A stretch of 64,000 nucleotides of DNA from Aquipseudomonas alcaligenes. GTDB taxonomy: Bacteria; Pseudomonadota; Gammaproteobacteria; Pseudomonadales; Pseudomonadaceae. The notes below the pieces were generated by a model. That model was not told the origin of the DNA and made no database searches. It was given only the letters and a program-made list of their open reading frames with translations. Positions 54,117 through 63,889 of the stretch are shown here, one piece after another (position 1 is the stretch's first letter; each line of letters starts with the position of its first letter). A program made the position numbers and the translations under genes. The stretch is taken from the NCBI RefSeq assembly GCF_003205495.1, contig NZ_QJRX01000003.1, forward strand, positions 372,001-436,000, read 5' to 3'.

Positions 54117-54869
54117 ATGCTCAACGCCCGTCTGCTGCGCCTGGACGACCAGGCCCATGAACATGCCCACGACTACCACCAGCTGGTGCTGTCGCTGTCC
54201 GGCCGCGCGGAATTCGAGGTCGACGGCTGTGGCGGCGAAGTGTGCCGGATGCGCGCCTGCCTGGTGCCGGGCGACGCCGACCACCAGTTCGCCGGCATGG
54301 GCGACAACCGCATGCTGATCCTCGACCTGGACGAGCGCGACACTTCGCCGGAGGACCTCAGCCTGCTCGCCGAACTGTTCGAGAGTCCGCGCTACCCGAC
54401 CCTGGACGCCGATTTTCAGAACCTGCTGAGCTACGCCGGTGCCGAGCTGGCACGCTACGGCAGCGACCCACACCTGGCCCGCGCCCTCGGTGGCGTGCTG
54501 CTGCGCGCCCTGCACCTGCGCCTGTTCGGCGAGCGCGGCCGCAGCGCCGTGGCCGGCCTGGACATCGGCCGCCTGGACGCCTACATCATCGAGCACCTGG
54601 CGCGGCGCATCACGGTGATCGAGCTGGCCCAGGTGGCCTGCCTCAGCCCCAGCCATTTCCACGCCCAGTTCAAGGACGCCGTGGGCCTGACCCCGCACCA
54701 GTACCTGCTCAAGACCCGCCTCGATCACGCCGCGCGCCTGCTGCGCGAGAGCCCGCTGCCGCTGGTGCGGATCGCCGAGGAGTGCGGCTTCTCCAGCCAG
54801 AGCGCGCTGACCACGGCCATGCGCCGCTACCTGGGGCTGACCCCCAAGCGCCTGCGCGGCCTGCAGTAG
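54117..54869 (+). CDS. AraC family transcriptional regulator
   Basis: The 250-residue protein has a cupin-like N-terminal domain (HEHAHDYHQLVLSLSGRAEFEVDG) and a C-terminal double helix-turn-helix (VIELAQVACLSPSHFHAQFKDAVG and IAEECGFSSQSALTTAMRRYLG). It is divergent from the chemoreceptor-like operon across about 140 bp. A GTG at 54072 would add 15 residues; ATG 54117 fits family starts better. Confidence 0.85.
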   Translation: MLNARLLRLDDQAHEHAHDYHQLVLSLSGRAEFEVDGCGGEVCRMRACLVPGDADHQFAGMGDNRMLILDLDERDTSPEDLSLLAELFESPRYPTLDADFQNLLSYAGAELARYGSDPHLARALGGVLLRALHLRLFGERGRSAVAGLDIGRLDAYIIEHLARRITVIELAQVACLSPSHFHAQFKDAVGLTPHQYLLKTRLDHAARLLRESPLPLVRIAEECGFSSQSALTTAMRRYLGLTPKRLRGLQ

Positions 54870-54873
54870 CGCC

Positions 54874-55728
54874 TCAGTCGCCGGTCGCCACGGGGCGCGC
54901 CGGGTCGGTGATCCATTCGCTCCAGGAGCCCGCGTACAGCGGCGCCAGCGGGTAGCCGGCGAGGCTCATGGCGAACAGGTTGTGGCAGGCGGTGACGCCC
55001 GAGCCGCAGTAGGCCACCAGCGACTCCACCGGCCGCGTACCGCGCAGGGCGTCGAAGCGTGCACGCAGCTGCTCGGCGGGCAGGAAGCGTCCGTCGGCGC
55101 CCAGGTTGTCGGTGAACACCGCGCACTGCGCGCCGGGGATATGCCCGGCCACCGGGTCCAGCGGCTCCACCTCGCCACGGAAGCGCGGCAGGGCGCGGGC
55201 GTCCAGCAGGGTCAGATCGCTGGCGCCCAGGCGCTGCTGCAGCTGCGTGGCGCTCAGCAGCAACGAGTGGTCCGGCTGGCCGCTGAAGCTGCCCGCCCGC
55301 TGTGCAGGCGTGTCGGTGGTCAGCGCCAGGCCGGCTTCCTTCCAGGCCTTGAGGCCGCCGTCGAGCAGCCACACGCCGTCGCGCTTGCCCAGCCAGGCCA
55401 GCAGCCACCAGGCGCGGGCGGCGAAGGCGCCGGGACCGTCGTCGTACAGCACGATGGTCGAGTCGTTGTCGATGCCCCAGGCGCGCAGCCGGTCGACCAG
55501 GGTGGCGGCGTCCGGCAGCGGGTGGCGGCCGGTCAGGCCCTTGATCTTCGGCCCCGACAGGTCGTGCTCCAGGTCTGCGAAGCGCGCGCCGGGCAGATGC
55601 CCCTCGGCATAGCTGCGCGCGCCGTAGCCCGGGTCGTCGAGGGCGAAGCGGCAGTCGAGGACCACCAGGCCTGGCTCCTGCAGGCGGGCGTGCAGGTCGG
55701 TGGCGCTGATCAGCTGGGCGAGCGGCAT
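54874..55728 (-). CDS. sseA: Two-domain sulfurtransferase (rhodanese/SseA-like)
   Basis: The 284-residue protein has an inactive N-terminal rhodanese domain (VVLDCRFALDDPGYG...YAEGHLPGARF, LYDDG) and an active C-terminal one with the catalytic loop CGSGVTA (Cys about 240). CGSGVT is the 3-mercaptopyruvate type. It transfers sulfur to cyanide or thiols. Both length and layout are normal. Confidence 0.88.
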   Translation of the reverse strand: MPLAQLISATDLHARLQEPGLVVLDCRFALDDPGYGARSYAEGHLPGARFADLEHDLSGPKIKGLTGRHPLPDAATLVDRLRAWGIDNDSTIVLYDDGPGAFAARAWWLLAWLGKRDGVWLLDGGLKAWKEAGLALTTDTPAQRAGSFSGQPDHSLLLSATQLQQRLGASDLTLLDARALPRFRGEVEPLDPVAGHIPGAQCAVFTDNLGADGRFLPAEQLRARFDALRGTRPVESLVAYCGSGVTACHNLFAMSLAGYPLAPLYAGSWSEWITDPARPVATGD

Positions 55729-55827
55729 GGGAACTCCTGTGTCCAAATCATGACTATGGGCATCATAAAGACAGCCTTCCATAACCAGAAGCGAACCCCA
55801 GGCGGTTCGCCGCGCGAGGTAGTACTC

Positions 55828-56619
55828 ATGCTCAGCCTGCAACCCGCCATCGAAAGCGCCAACCTGGCCCGCCGTGTCGGCGTGGTCCTGGGGTCGCTGC
55901 TGGTGACCTTCTACTACTGCAGCAAGGTGTTGCTGCGCGCCGTCAGCGGACGCCTGCGGCGCGCCGACGTGGACCGCTACACCCGCCGCTGGTCGGGCCT
56001 GCTGCTGCGCCTGGTGCGCATGCACCTGAGCGTGCACGGCCAGGTGCCGGACTTCAACGACGGGCGGCGCTACATCCTGCTCAGCAGCCACGCCAGCCAC
56101 TACGACATCCCCGCCAGCTTCGTCGCCCTGCCGGGCTCGATCCGCATGCTGGCGAAGAAGGAGTTGTTCGGCATCCCGATCTTCGGCGCGGCGATCCGCG
56201 CCGCCGAGTTCCCCTCGGTGGACCGGCACAACCGTCACCAGGCGGTGAAGGACCTGGAGCAGGCGCGGCGCATGATGGAGAGCGGCATCGTCCTGTGGGC
56301 GGCGCCCGAAGGCACGCGCTCGAAGGATGGCCAGCTGCTGCCGTTCAAGAAGGGCTGCTTCCACCTGGCCCTGGACACCAACGCGATCATCGTGCCGATG
56401 GTCTTTCGCGGCATTCACGAGGTGCTGCCGGCGCGCACCTGGTGCTTCAATCTGGGCCTGCCGGTGCAGCTGCACATCGGTGCGCCGATCGACGCCAGTC
56501 GCTTCAGCTCCGAGCAGTTGCCGGAGCTGATGACGCAGACCCGCCAGAGCATGCAGGCGCTGCTCGGCGAGCCGGCGCCCGGTACGCCCCGGGGGCTGCT
56601 GACCGAGCAGCCGGTCTGA
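55828..56619 (+). CDS. 1-acyl-glycerol-3-phosphate acyltransferase family (PlsC)
   Basis: The 263-residue protein has an N-terminal hydrophobic segment (about 17-32) and the acyltransferase blocks SHASHYDIP (HX4D), KKELFGIPIFG, VDRHNRHQAV and APEGTRSKDG. It should acylate a lysophospholipid at the inner membrane. ATG 55828 has GAGG upstream; an ATG at 55750 is in frame. Confidence 0.85.
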   Translation: MLSLQPAIESANLARRVGVVLGSLLVTFYYCSKVLLRAVSGRLRRADVDRYTRRWSGLLLRLVRMHLSVHGQVPDFNDGRRYILLSSHASHYDIPASFVALPGSIRMLAKKELFGIPIFGAAIRAAEFPSVDRHNRHQAVKDLEQARRMMESGIVLWAAPEGTRSKDGQLLPFKKGCFHLALDTNAIIVPMVFRGIHEVLPARTWCFNLGLPVQLHIGAPIDASRFSSEQLPELMTQTRQSMQALLGEPAPGTPRGLLTEQPV

Positions 56620-56620
56620 C

Positions 56621-56650
56621 GAAAAAGCCCGCCGAATGGCGGGCTTTTTC
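56621..56650 (+). terminator. Rho-independent terminator
   Basis: GAAAAAGCCCGCC-GAAT-GGCGGGCTTTTTC two bases after the acyltransferase stop. The A-run on the other side makes it usable in both directions. Confidence 0.93.
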
Positions 56651-56672
56651 ATGGAAGTGTAAGAGCTCATCG

Positions 56673-56734
56673 CGTAGCCCGGATGCAATCCGGGGGGCGG
56701 AGCAGCCTGGTTCCCGGATTGCATCCGGGCTACG
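56673..56734. repeat. Perfect 22-bp inverted repeat (GTAGCCCGGATG family)
   Basis: Arms at 56673-56694 and 56713-56734 are exact reverse complements (CGTAGCCCGGATGCAATCCGGG) with an 18-base loop. Sequences of this family are common between genes in several Pseudomonas species. It lies between convergent genes. Confidence 0.85.
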
Positions 56735-56803
56735 AATGATACTGTCGGAGCCAGTTGCCAATAGGCGGCTCCTCGCCCCCTGACCCGCGTGGAGAGGGCT
56801 GTC

Positions 56804-57862
56804 TCAGCGGATCTTCAGCTTGCCGATCCGGTCGTTGTCCAGGCTGCCCAGGTACAGGTAGTCGCCCACCGGTTTCACCGAGGTGACCATGCGCAGGTGG
56901 GTGCCGCTGGTGTCGTGCAGGCTCTGCACGATCTCGCCCTGTTCGTTGAGGGCGATGGCCAGGCCGTAGGAGGCCGGCTTCGGCCACAGCGCGCGCGGCA
57001 GCTTGGCCAGCTGGGCCTTGATCCAGGGCTGGTTCTGCAGGAAGTCGGCGTCGCCCTTGCGCGGGGTCGGCAGGGCCACCCAGAAGGTGCCGGCGCGATC
57101 GCCCTGCAGGTTGTCCGGCATGCCCGGCAGGTTGTCGGCGAACAGGTCATGGGTGCCGGCCTTGTCGCCCTTCAGCCAGTAGCGCTGGATGCGGTAGCGG
57201 TAGGTCTCGTTGACCAGCACGAAGTCCTCGTTCTGCGACAGGGCCACGCCGTTGGCGAAGTACAGATCCTTGAGCAGCACCTGGGTCTGGCCGCTGGCCG
57301 GGTCGAATACCATCAGGCGGCCATAGGGGCGGCCTTCGAGCAGGTCGAGCAGGTAGTCCGGCTGCTGGAACTTGCTGGAGGCATCGGTGAAGTAGATGCG
57401 GCCGTCGCTGGCGATGTCGAGGTCGTCGGTGAAGGTGAAGGGCACGCCCTCGGCCTCGCTGGCCAGCACTTCGATCTTGCCGGCCGGGTCGATGCGCAGC
57501 AGGCCCTTGTAGGCGTCGGCCAGGATCAGGTTGCCCTGGGCGTCGAAGTCCATGCCCAGCGGGCGGCCGCCGGTGGCGGCGAAGGTCTCGACCTGGCCGT
57601 CGGTGATGCGGATCACCCGGCCGTCATGCAGGCCGGCGTAGACCCGGCCCTGGGCGTCCACCGCGGTGTCTTCCGGACCGTGGATCTGCCCCCGGGCCAG
57701 CAGCTCGGCCTTCATCAGGGTGTCGTTGGGCTCCAGCACGCCGGTCATCGTGGGGGCCGGCTGCGGCTGCCAGGCCAGCGGGTCGATCGGGCTGGGGGTG
57801 AGCGCGAGGTAGCCGGCAGCGCCGGCGATGGCCAGGGCCAGCAGGCCGAGAAGCTTCTTCAT
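56804..57862 (-). CDS. SMP-30/strictosidine synthase-like beta-propeller protein
   Basis: The 352-residue protein has an N-terminal hydrophobic segment (about 3-20, signal or anchor). A six-bladed propeller follows with the family patterns GPEDTAVDAQGRVYAGLHDGRV, RPLGMDFDAQGNLILADAYKG, DDLDIASDGRIYFTDAS and YFANGVALSQNEDFVLVNET. Relatives are lactonases or strictosidine synthase-like enzymes. The substrate is unknown. Confidence 0.83.
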   Translation of the reverse strand: MKKLLGLLALAIAGAAGYLALTPSPIDPLAWQPQPAPTMTGVLEPNDTLMKAELLARGQIHGPEDTAVDAQGRVYAGLHDGRVIRITDGQVETFAATGGRPLGMDFDAQGNLILADAYKGLLRIDPAGKIEVLASEAEGVPFTFTDDLDIASDGRIYFTDASSKFQQPDYLLDLLEGRPYGRLMVFDPASGQTQVLLKDLYFANGVALSQNEDFVLVNETYRYRIQRYWLKGDKAGTHDLFADNLPGMPDNLQGDRAGTFWVALPTPRKGDADFLQNQPWIKAQLAKLPRALWPKPASYGLAIALNEQGEIVQSLHDTSGTHLRMVTSVKPVGDYLYLGSLDNDRIGKLKIR

Positions 57863-57970
57863 TATGTTTCTTCCCTGGTTTGCGATGCGCGGCAGTGTAC
57901 ACGCAGGGCGCCGATGCCCGGTATCAGCGCCGGCCATATATACTGCGCGGCATCAATCAAGGAGTGCCGC

Positions 57971-59086
57971 GTGGCCATCGATATTCAGTGGATCCTCGAC
58001 GACGCCAGCCTGGCGCGTCACTGCGCCGAGTGGCGGCAGTTGCCCTTCGTCGCCCTCGATACCGAGTTCATGCGGGTCGACACCTTCTATCCCATCGCCG
58101 GCCTGCTGCAGGTCGGTGACGGCCAACGTGCCTACCTGATCGACCCGCTCGAGGTGAAGGACTGGGCGCCGTTCGCCGAGCTGCTGGAAGACCGCGCCGT
58201 GACCAAGGTGCTGCACTCCTGCAGCGAGGACCTGGAAGTCTTCCTGCGCCTGACCGGCGCGCTGCCGGCGCCGCTGTTCGACACTCAGCTGGCGGCCGGC
58301 TACCTCGGCATCGGCTTCTCCATGGGCTACTCGCGCCTGGTGCAGGAGGTGCTCGGCATCGAGCTGCCCAAGGGCGAGACCCGTTCCGACTGGCTGCAGC
58401 GGCCGCTATCGCCGACCCAGGTCAGCTACGCCGCCGAGGACGCCCAGCATCTGGCCGAGCTGTATCAGGCTCTGCTGCCCAGGCTGCCTGCGGACAAGCT
58501 GGCCTGGCTGCTGGAGGATGGCGCCGAGCTGGTCGCCAACCTGCGTCGCGAGACCGACCCGGACGAGGCTTACCTGGAGGCCAAGCTGGCCTGGAAGCTG
58601 TCGCCCCAGCAACTGGCCGTGCTGCGCGCCCTGTGCGCCTGGCGCGAGCGTCAGGCGCGGGCGCGCAACCAGCCGCGCAATCGCATCCTGCGCGAGCACT
58701 CGCTGTGGCCGCTGGCGCGCTTCCAGCCGGACAACACGGTGGCCCTGGCGCGCATCGAGGACATGCACCCGCGCACCGTGCGCCAGGATGGCGAGACCAT
58801 CCTGCGGCTGATTCGCGAGGCCGCTGCGCTGCCGCCCGAGCAGTGGCCCGAGGCCCTGCCGGCGCCGCTGCCGATCGAGGCCGGCGCGCTGCTGAAGAAG
58901 CTGCGTACGGTGGGCCAGCGCGAGGCCGAGCGCCTGCAGATGGCCCCGGAGCTGATGCTGCGCAAGAAATCCCTCGAAGCCCTGCTCAAGAGCGGCTTCC
59001 CCGACGGCCCCTGGACGCTGCCGGACAACCTGCGCGGCTGGCGCCGCGAACTGATGGGCCAAGCCCTGCTGGACGTACTGCAATGA
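57971..59086 (+). CDS. rnd: Ribonuclease D
   Basis: The 371-residue protein starts at GTG behind AAGGAG. It has the DEDD exonuclease motifs ([37 protein letters not shown]) followed by two HRDC-like helical domains. It trims 3' ends of tRNA precursors. Its stop overlaps the ycgL start by 4 bp. Confidence 0.95.
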   Translation: MAIDIQWILDDASLARHCAEWRQLPFVALDTEFMRVDTFYPIAGLLQVGDGQRAYLIDPLEVKDWAPFAELLEDRAVTKVLHSCSEDLEVFLRLTGALPAPLFDTQLAAGYLGIGFSMGYSRLVQEVLGIELPKGETRSDWLQRPLSPTQVSYAAEDAQHLAELYQALLPRLPADKLAWLLEDGAELVANLRRETDPDEAYLEAKLAWKLSPQQLAVLRALCAWRERQARARNQPRNRILREHSLWPLARFQPDNTVALARIEDMHPRTVRQDGETILRLIREAAALPPEQWPEALPAPLPIEAGALLKKLRTVGQREAERLQMAPELMLRKKSLEALLKSGFPDGPWTLPDNLRGWRRELMGQALLDVLQ

Positions 59087-59376
59087 AGAAGATCTGCTCC
59101 ATCTACAAAAGCCCGCGCAAGAACGAGATGTACCTCTACGTGCTCAAGGCCGAGGCCCTGAGCCGCGTACCGGAAGGCCTGCTGGCCGCCTTTGGCACCC
59201 CGCAGCTGTGCTTCGAGATGATCCTCACCCCGGAGAAGAAGCTGGCCCGCGAGGACATCCATCAGGTGCTGGAGAACCTCGACAAGCAGGGTTACCACCT
59301 GCAGATGCCGCCGCCGGAAGAGGAATACATCCAGCACCTGCCGGAAGAGCTGCTGCGCCGCAACGACCCGGTGTGA
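59083..59376 (+). CDS. ycgL: YcgL domain protein
   Basis: The 97-residue protein has the YcgL pattern: [26 protein letters not shown] and [26 protein letters not shown]. Its cellular role is unknown. The ATGA overlap with rnd and a further overlap with the dehydrogenase gene show a coupled three-gene operon. Confidence 0.93.
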   Translation: MKKICSIYKSPRKNEMYLYVLKAEALSRVPEGLLAAFGTPQLCFEMILTPEKKLAREDIHQVLENLDKQGYHLQMPPPEEEYIQHLPEELLRRNDPV

Positions 59377-60308
59377 CGCCGGTGCGCATCCTCCTGCTGG
59401 AGCACGACCACGCCCGCTACGACGAGCTGCTGCGCGCCGCCGCGCCCGAATTGCAGCTGGTGCCCGGCGCACAGGTCAGTAGCGAGCAGGCCAGCGCCTG
59501 CCCGATCTGGCTTGGCCAGCCGGACCTGTTGCTGCCGCTGCTGCGTCAGGGCCTGCGTCCGGCCTGGCTACAGTCCACCTGGGCCGGCATCACGCCGCTG
59601 CTGGGCAGCGAGCTGCCGCGCGACTACCGCCTGAGCCGGGCCGTCGGCATCTTCGGCCAGCCGATGGCCGAGTATCTGCTGACCTACCTGCTGGCCCACC
59701 GGCGCCGGGTGCTGGCGCGCCTGGCCAGCCAGGTCGAGCAGCGCTGGGACAACCAGGCGCCGCCCAGCCTGCGTGGCTGCAAGGTGCTGATCGTCGGCAC
59801 CGGCGATATCGGCGTGGAGGTGGCGCGCCTGCTCGCGCCCTTTGGCGTCGAGCTGCGCGGCATCGCCCGCCAGCCTCGGCCGATCGCGCCCTTCGCCGCG
59901 GTACATGGGCTGGATCAGCTGGCCGAGCAGGCGGCCTGGGCCGACTGCCTGGTCAACCTGCTGCCGGATACCCCGGCCACCCGCGACCTCTACGATGCCG
60001 CGCTGTTCGCCCGCATGCGTGGCGAGGCGCTGTTCGTCAATGCCGGGCGCGGCGTGGCGGTGGTCGAGGCCGACCTGGTCGCCGCCCTGCGCGCCGGACT
60101 GTTGGCCGGCGCGGTGATCGACGTGTGTCGCGAGGAGCCGCTGCCGCCCGGCCATCCGTTCTGGGATGCGCCGCGCCTGCTGCTCACGGGCCATAGCGCG
60201 GCGCCCACCGAGCCGGCGGCGATGGTTGAGTTATTTCTCGACAACCTGCAGCGCTACCGTGACGGCCAGGCGCTACGCGGCGAGGTGGATTTCGCCCGCG
60301 GCTACTAG
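59373..60308 (+). CDS. D-2-hydroxyacid dehydrogenase
   Basis: The 311-residue protein has the NAD(H)-binding [23 protein letters not shown] and the catalytic series: Arg in [14 protein letters not shown], Glu in VCREEPLP, His in [11 protein letters not shown]. Its start GTG overlaps the ycgL stop (GTGTGA). It reduces 2-keto acids; the substrate is unknown. It resembles GhrA-like glyoxylate/hydroxypyruvate reductases. Confidence 0.88.
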   Translation: MTPVRILLLEHDHARYDELLRAAAPELQLVPGAQVSSEQASACPIWLGQPDLLLPLLRQGLRPAWLQSTWAGITPLLGSELPRDYRLSRAVGIFGQPMAEYLLTYLLAHRRRVLARLASQVEQRWDNQAPPSLRGCKVLIVGTGDIGVEVARLLAPFGVELRGIARQPRPIAPFAAVHGLDQLAEQAAWADCLVNLLPDTPATRDLYDAALFARMRGEALFVNAGRGVAVVEADLVAALRAGLLAGAVIDVCREEPLPPGHPFWDAPRLLLTGHSAAPTEPAAMVELFLDNLQRYRDGQALRGEVDFARGY

Positions 60309-60323
60309 CGGGCGTCGCCGGCC

Positions 60324-61946
60324 TCAGTAGCTGAAGCGCCGCAGCATGCCCTGCAGGCGCCCGGACATCGCCTGCAGCGCCTGGATGGCCTGGACGATGC
60401 CGCCCTGGGCGGCGGAGTTCTCCTCGACTATCTGTGCCACCCGCTCGACATTGGCGGCCACCTGTTCGCTGGCGGCGCGCTGCTCCTGCAGGGACAGCGA
60501 GATCACATTCACCGCGTCGAGCGACTCGCTCAGCGCGGCGCGGATGTCCTGCATCGCCGTGCCGGCCTGTTCCACCAGGCGCGTGCCGCTGCCCAGGCGC
60601 TCGCGGCCCAGGCCCATGCTGCTGCGCGCCTGCTCCACGCCGCCCTGGATGGAGCCGACCAGGGAGACGATCTCGGTGGTGGACTGCGCGGTGCGGCTGG
60701 CCAGGCTGCGTACCTCGTCGGCCACCACGGCGAAGCCGCGGCCCTGCTCGCCGGCGCGGGCGGCCTCGATGGCTGCGTTCAGCGCCAGCAGGTTGGTCTG
60801 CTCGGCGATGCCCTTGATCACGTCGACTATGGCGCTGATGTTGGCTGACTGGGCGGCCAGTTGCTCGAGATCCGCCGAACTCTGCAGGACCAGCCCGGCG
60901 ATGCTGCGCATTTCCTCGATGGCGGCGGCGGTCACCTCGAGGCCGTGGTCGCTGAGCTGGCCGGCCTTTTCCGCCATGTCGCGGGTCTGCTGGGCGTTCT
61001 CGGCGATCTGGCTGATGCTCACCGCCATCTCCTCCATGGTGGCGGCGATGGCCGAGGCCGTATCGCTCTGCACGTTGGCGCTGTTGAGCACCTGTTCGGA
61101 AGAGGCGGCCAGCTGCAGGGAGGCGCACTCGATCTGCTCGGAGGCCTCGCCGATGTTGCCGATCATGTCGCGCAGGCCGTGGTGCATGCTCTGCACCGAT
61201 TTCATCACGCCGCTGCTGGCACGCTCCAGGCTCGCCTGGCTGTCCAGTTGGCCGGCGGCGATGCGCGCGCTGATGGCTTCCAGCTCACCCGGTTCGGCAC
61301 CCAGCTGCAGGCGCAGCAGGCGGGCGAAGTACAGCGCCTGGGCGCCGCCGAGCAGCAGAGCCAGCAGCAGTAGGCCCAGGCTTAGGCGCAGATCTCTGGT
61401 GTAGGTGGCCTGGCCCCGCTCGTACTGGTGCCGGGCCTCGCCCAGCTGGACCTCGATCAGCTCGGCGAACTTGGCCGACAGCGGGTCGATCAGCGGGTAC
61501 AGGCGCTGGTCGGCGAACTCGCGCGTGGCTTCGCGCTGCTCCTGGCGCAGCAGGTCCTGCAGATGGTCGAGCGGCGCCTCGGCGGCGGCCATCAGTGGCT
61601 TGATCTCGGCGATCAGGCGTTGTTCCTCGGCGATCAGCTGGGTGTCCAGGTAGGCCTGCCAGGTCTTGTCGATATCGCTCCGGGCCTGGACTATCAGGGC
61701 TTGCGCGGCGCTGCTGGAGAGGCTGCCGCTGTTGGCCTTGTGCGTGGCGTCGACGATGTTGACCGCGTAGAGGTCGGCGATCAGCTTGAGGTCGCGCAGC
61801 GGCACCACCCGATCCAGGTACACGGTTTCCAGGCCGCGCACCGTCGACTGCAGCCCGTGCAGGCCGAGCAGCCCAACCAGCAGCAGGCTCGACAGCAGGG
61901 TGCCGATCAGCAGGAACAGATGGGTTCTGATCTTCCAGCTTTTCAT
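60324..61946 (-). CDS. Methyl-accepting chemotaxis protein with four-helix sensor
   Basis: The 540-residue protein has a membrane segment (about 9-32), a periplasmic four-helix bundle (about 35-185: [27 protein letters not shown], the 4HB_MCP start), a second membrane segment (about 190-212), HAMP and a signalling domain with [25 protein letters not shown]. It is a full chemoreceptor; the ligand is unknown. ATG 61946 places the first segment at the N-terminus. Confidence 0.92.
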   Translation of the reverse strand: MKSWKIRTHLFLLIGTLLSSLLLVGLLGLHGLQSTVRGLETVYLDRVVPLRDLKLIADLYAVNIVDATHKANSGSLSSSAAQALIVQARSDIDKTWQAYLDTQLIAEEQRLIAEIKPLMAAAEAPLDHLQDLLRQEQREATREFADQRLYPLIDPLSAKFAELIEVQLGEARHQYERGQATYTRDLRLSLGLLLLALLLGGAQALYFARLLRLQLGAEPGELEAISARIAAGQLDSQASLERASSGVMKSVQSMHHGLRDMIGNIGEASEQIECASLQLAASSEQVLNSANVQSDTASAIAATMEEMAVSISQIAENAQQTRDMAEKAGQLSDHGLEVTAAAIEEMRSIAGLVLQSSADLEQLAAQSANISAIVDVIKGIAEQTNLLALNAAIEAARAGEQGRGFAVVADEVRSLASRTAQSTTEIVSLVGSIQGGVEQARSSMGLGRERLGSGTRLVEQAGTAMQDIRAALSESLDAVNVISLSLQEQRAASEQVAANVERVAQIVEENSAAQGGIVQAIQALQAMSGRLQGMLRRFSY

Positions 61947-62132
61947 GGGAGTCTTCCTTGAGGTAGGCAGGGGCTGGCCAGGGGCCATGACAGGAGAAGC
62001 CTAGATCAGTTCGGTGAATATCTGTTTTTTCGGTCAGTAAAATTACCGGCCTGCGCGACCGCCAGTCGCGCCTGCTTGGCCGCGTTCCTGGCACGGGCTA
62101 GACTGCCGGCCTTCCCAGCTGTCCTCATCGTC

Positions 62133-62582
62133 ATGGCCGCCATCGTTCAACCCTTCTGGAAACGCAAGACCCTCGCCCAGCTCGACCAGGACGAGTGGGA
62201 ATCGCTGTGCGACGGCTGCGGCCTGTGCTGCCTGCAGAAACTGGAAGACGAGGACGACGGCAGCGTCTATTACACGCGCATCGCTTGCAAGCTGCTGGAC
62301 CTCAAGACCTGCCGTTGCAGCGACTACGCCAATCGCCGCCAGCAGGTGCCGGATTGCGTGCAGCTCACCCCGGCCCAGGCCGACCAGTTCAAGTGGCTGC
62401 CGCCGACCTGCGCCTACCGCCTGGTCAGCGAGGGCAAGGACCTGCCGCTGTGGCACCATCTGGTCTGCGGCGACCCCGACGCAGTGCACCACGAACGCAT
62501 TTCCCAGTCCGGGCGCATGCTTGCCGAAGGCAGCGTGGCCGAGGAAGACTGGGAGGATCATTTGATCTTCCGCGCCGGTTGA
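62133..62582 (+). CDS. ycgN: YcgN family cysteine-cluster protein
   Basis: The 149-residue protein has the CDGCGLCC cluster (about 27-34) and further cysteines in [16 protein letters not shown] and VPDCVQL. The family (UPF0260) binds a metal through these cysteines; its role is unknown. The ATG at 62133 fits family length; an ATG at 62076 does not. Confidence 0.93.
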   Translation: MAAIVQPFWKRKTLAQLDQDEWESLCDGCGLCCLQKLEDEDDGSVYYTRIACKLLDLKTCRCSDYANRRQQVPDCVQLTPAQADQFKWLPPTCAYRLVSEGKDLPLWHHLVCGDPDAVHHERISQSGRMLAEGSVAEEDWEDHLIFRAG

Positions 62583-62640
62583 GCTTTTCCCCTCGGCGGC
62601 GGTCCAAGGTCGTTCTCATTCACCCGCATGGAGCCCTTCG

Positions 62641-63861
62641 ATGCCAGCCCGCACGCTGTTGACCGCCACCCTTCTGCTCGGCCTGAGCGCGCCTCTGTGG
62701 GCCGCCAAGCGGGTCGACCTGGATTACCGGGTCAAATTCCTCCCGGAAAGCGACCAGGCCGAGGTCAGCCTGACCCTGGAAAAGGGCGAGGTCGTACAGA
62801 AACTGGCCTTCAATCTGGGCAGCAAGGACTACTACAGCGACTTCAGCACCGACGGTAGCTGGACCCAGGAGGGCCCCGGCAGCGGCACCTGGCAGCCGGC
62901 CAAGGGCAAAAGCAGCCTGACCTACAAAGTGCGCATCAGCCATCCGCGCGATGCCGGCAAGTTCGATGCACGGATGACCGCGGACTGGGCCCTGCTGCGC
63001 GGCGACGACCTGGTGCCCAGCGCGCGCCTGGTCAAGGACGACAAGGTCGAGCTGGTGGCGCGCCTGCAATTCGATCTGCCCAAGGGCTGGGGCGGCGTGG
63101 AGACCGGCTGGCCGCGCATCGGCGAGAAAAGGTTCCGCATCGACAACCCGACCCGCAAGTTCGACCGCCCCACCGGCTGGATCCTCGCCGGCAAGATCGG
63201 CAGCCGCCGCGCCCGGCTCGGCGACACCGACGTGACGGTGGCTGCGCCGGTGGGCGAGGGTATGCGCCGCATGGATATCCTGACGCTGCTGACCTTCGTC
63301 TGGCCCGAGGCCCAGGCGGTGTTCCCGCGCGACCCGGCCAAGCTGCTGATCGTCGGCGCCGGCGACCCGATGTGGCGCGGCGGCCTGTCGGCGCCCAACT
63401 CGATCTTCTTCCATGCCGACCGGCCGCTGGTCAGCGAGAACGGCACCAGTTCGCTGGTGCACGAACTGGTCCACGTGTTCAGCCGCATCCGCGACACCGA
63501 TCGCAGCGACTGGATCAGCGAGGGCCTGGCCGAGTACTACGCCATCGAGCTGGTGCGCCGCGCCGGCGGCATGAGCGAGGATCGCTACCAGGCGATCCGT
63601 AAGAAGCTGGCGAAGTGGGGCAAGCCGGTCGACAGCCTGCGCACCGAGGACTCCACCGGTCCGGTCACCGCCCGTGCCGTGCTGCTGTTGCAGGAGCTGG
63701 ACCGGGAGATCCGCAAGCACACCGACAACCAGCGCTCGCTGGATGATGTCACCCGCGGCCTGATGCGCCTGGAAAAAGCCAGCACCAAGGATTTCGTCGA
63801 GATCAGCGAGAACGTGATGGGCCGCGGCTCGGAAGTGCTGGACAGCGCACTGCTGCGCTAA
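62641..63861 (+). CDS. Exported gluzincin-type metallopeptidase
   Basis: The 406-residue protein has a signal peptide (1-21, ending PLWA), a beta-rich N-terminal part, and the zinc site HELVH (274-278) with a second ligand E294 in WISEGLAEYYA. The HEXXH-x15-E spacing fits the M1/M61 gluzincin pattern. It probably acts in the periplasm. Substrate unknown. Confidence 0.75.
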   Translation: MPARTLLTATLLLGLSAPLWAAKRVDLDYRVKFLPESDQAEVSLTLEKGEVVQKLAFNLGSKDYYSDFSTDGSWTQEGPGSGTWQPAKGKSSLTYKVRISHPRDAGKFDARMTADWALLRGDDLVPSARLVKDDKVELVARLQFDLPKGWGGVETGWPRIGEKRFRIDNPTRKFDRPTGWILAGKIGSRRARLGDTDVTVAAPVGEGMRRMDILTLLTFVWPEAQAVFPRDPAKLLIVGAGDPMWRGGLSAPNSIFFHADRPLVSENGTSSLVHELVHVFSRIRDTDRSDWISEGLAEYYAIELVRRAGGMSEDRYQAIRKKLAKWGKPVDSLRTEDSTGPVTARAVLLLQELDREIRKHTDNQRSLDDVTRGLMRLEKASTKDFVEISENVMGRGSEVLDSALLR

Positions 63862-63889
63862 CGCCTCCCGGGCCAGGGAGGCAGCGCGC

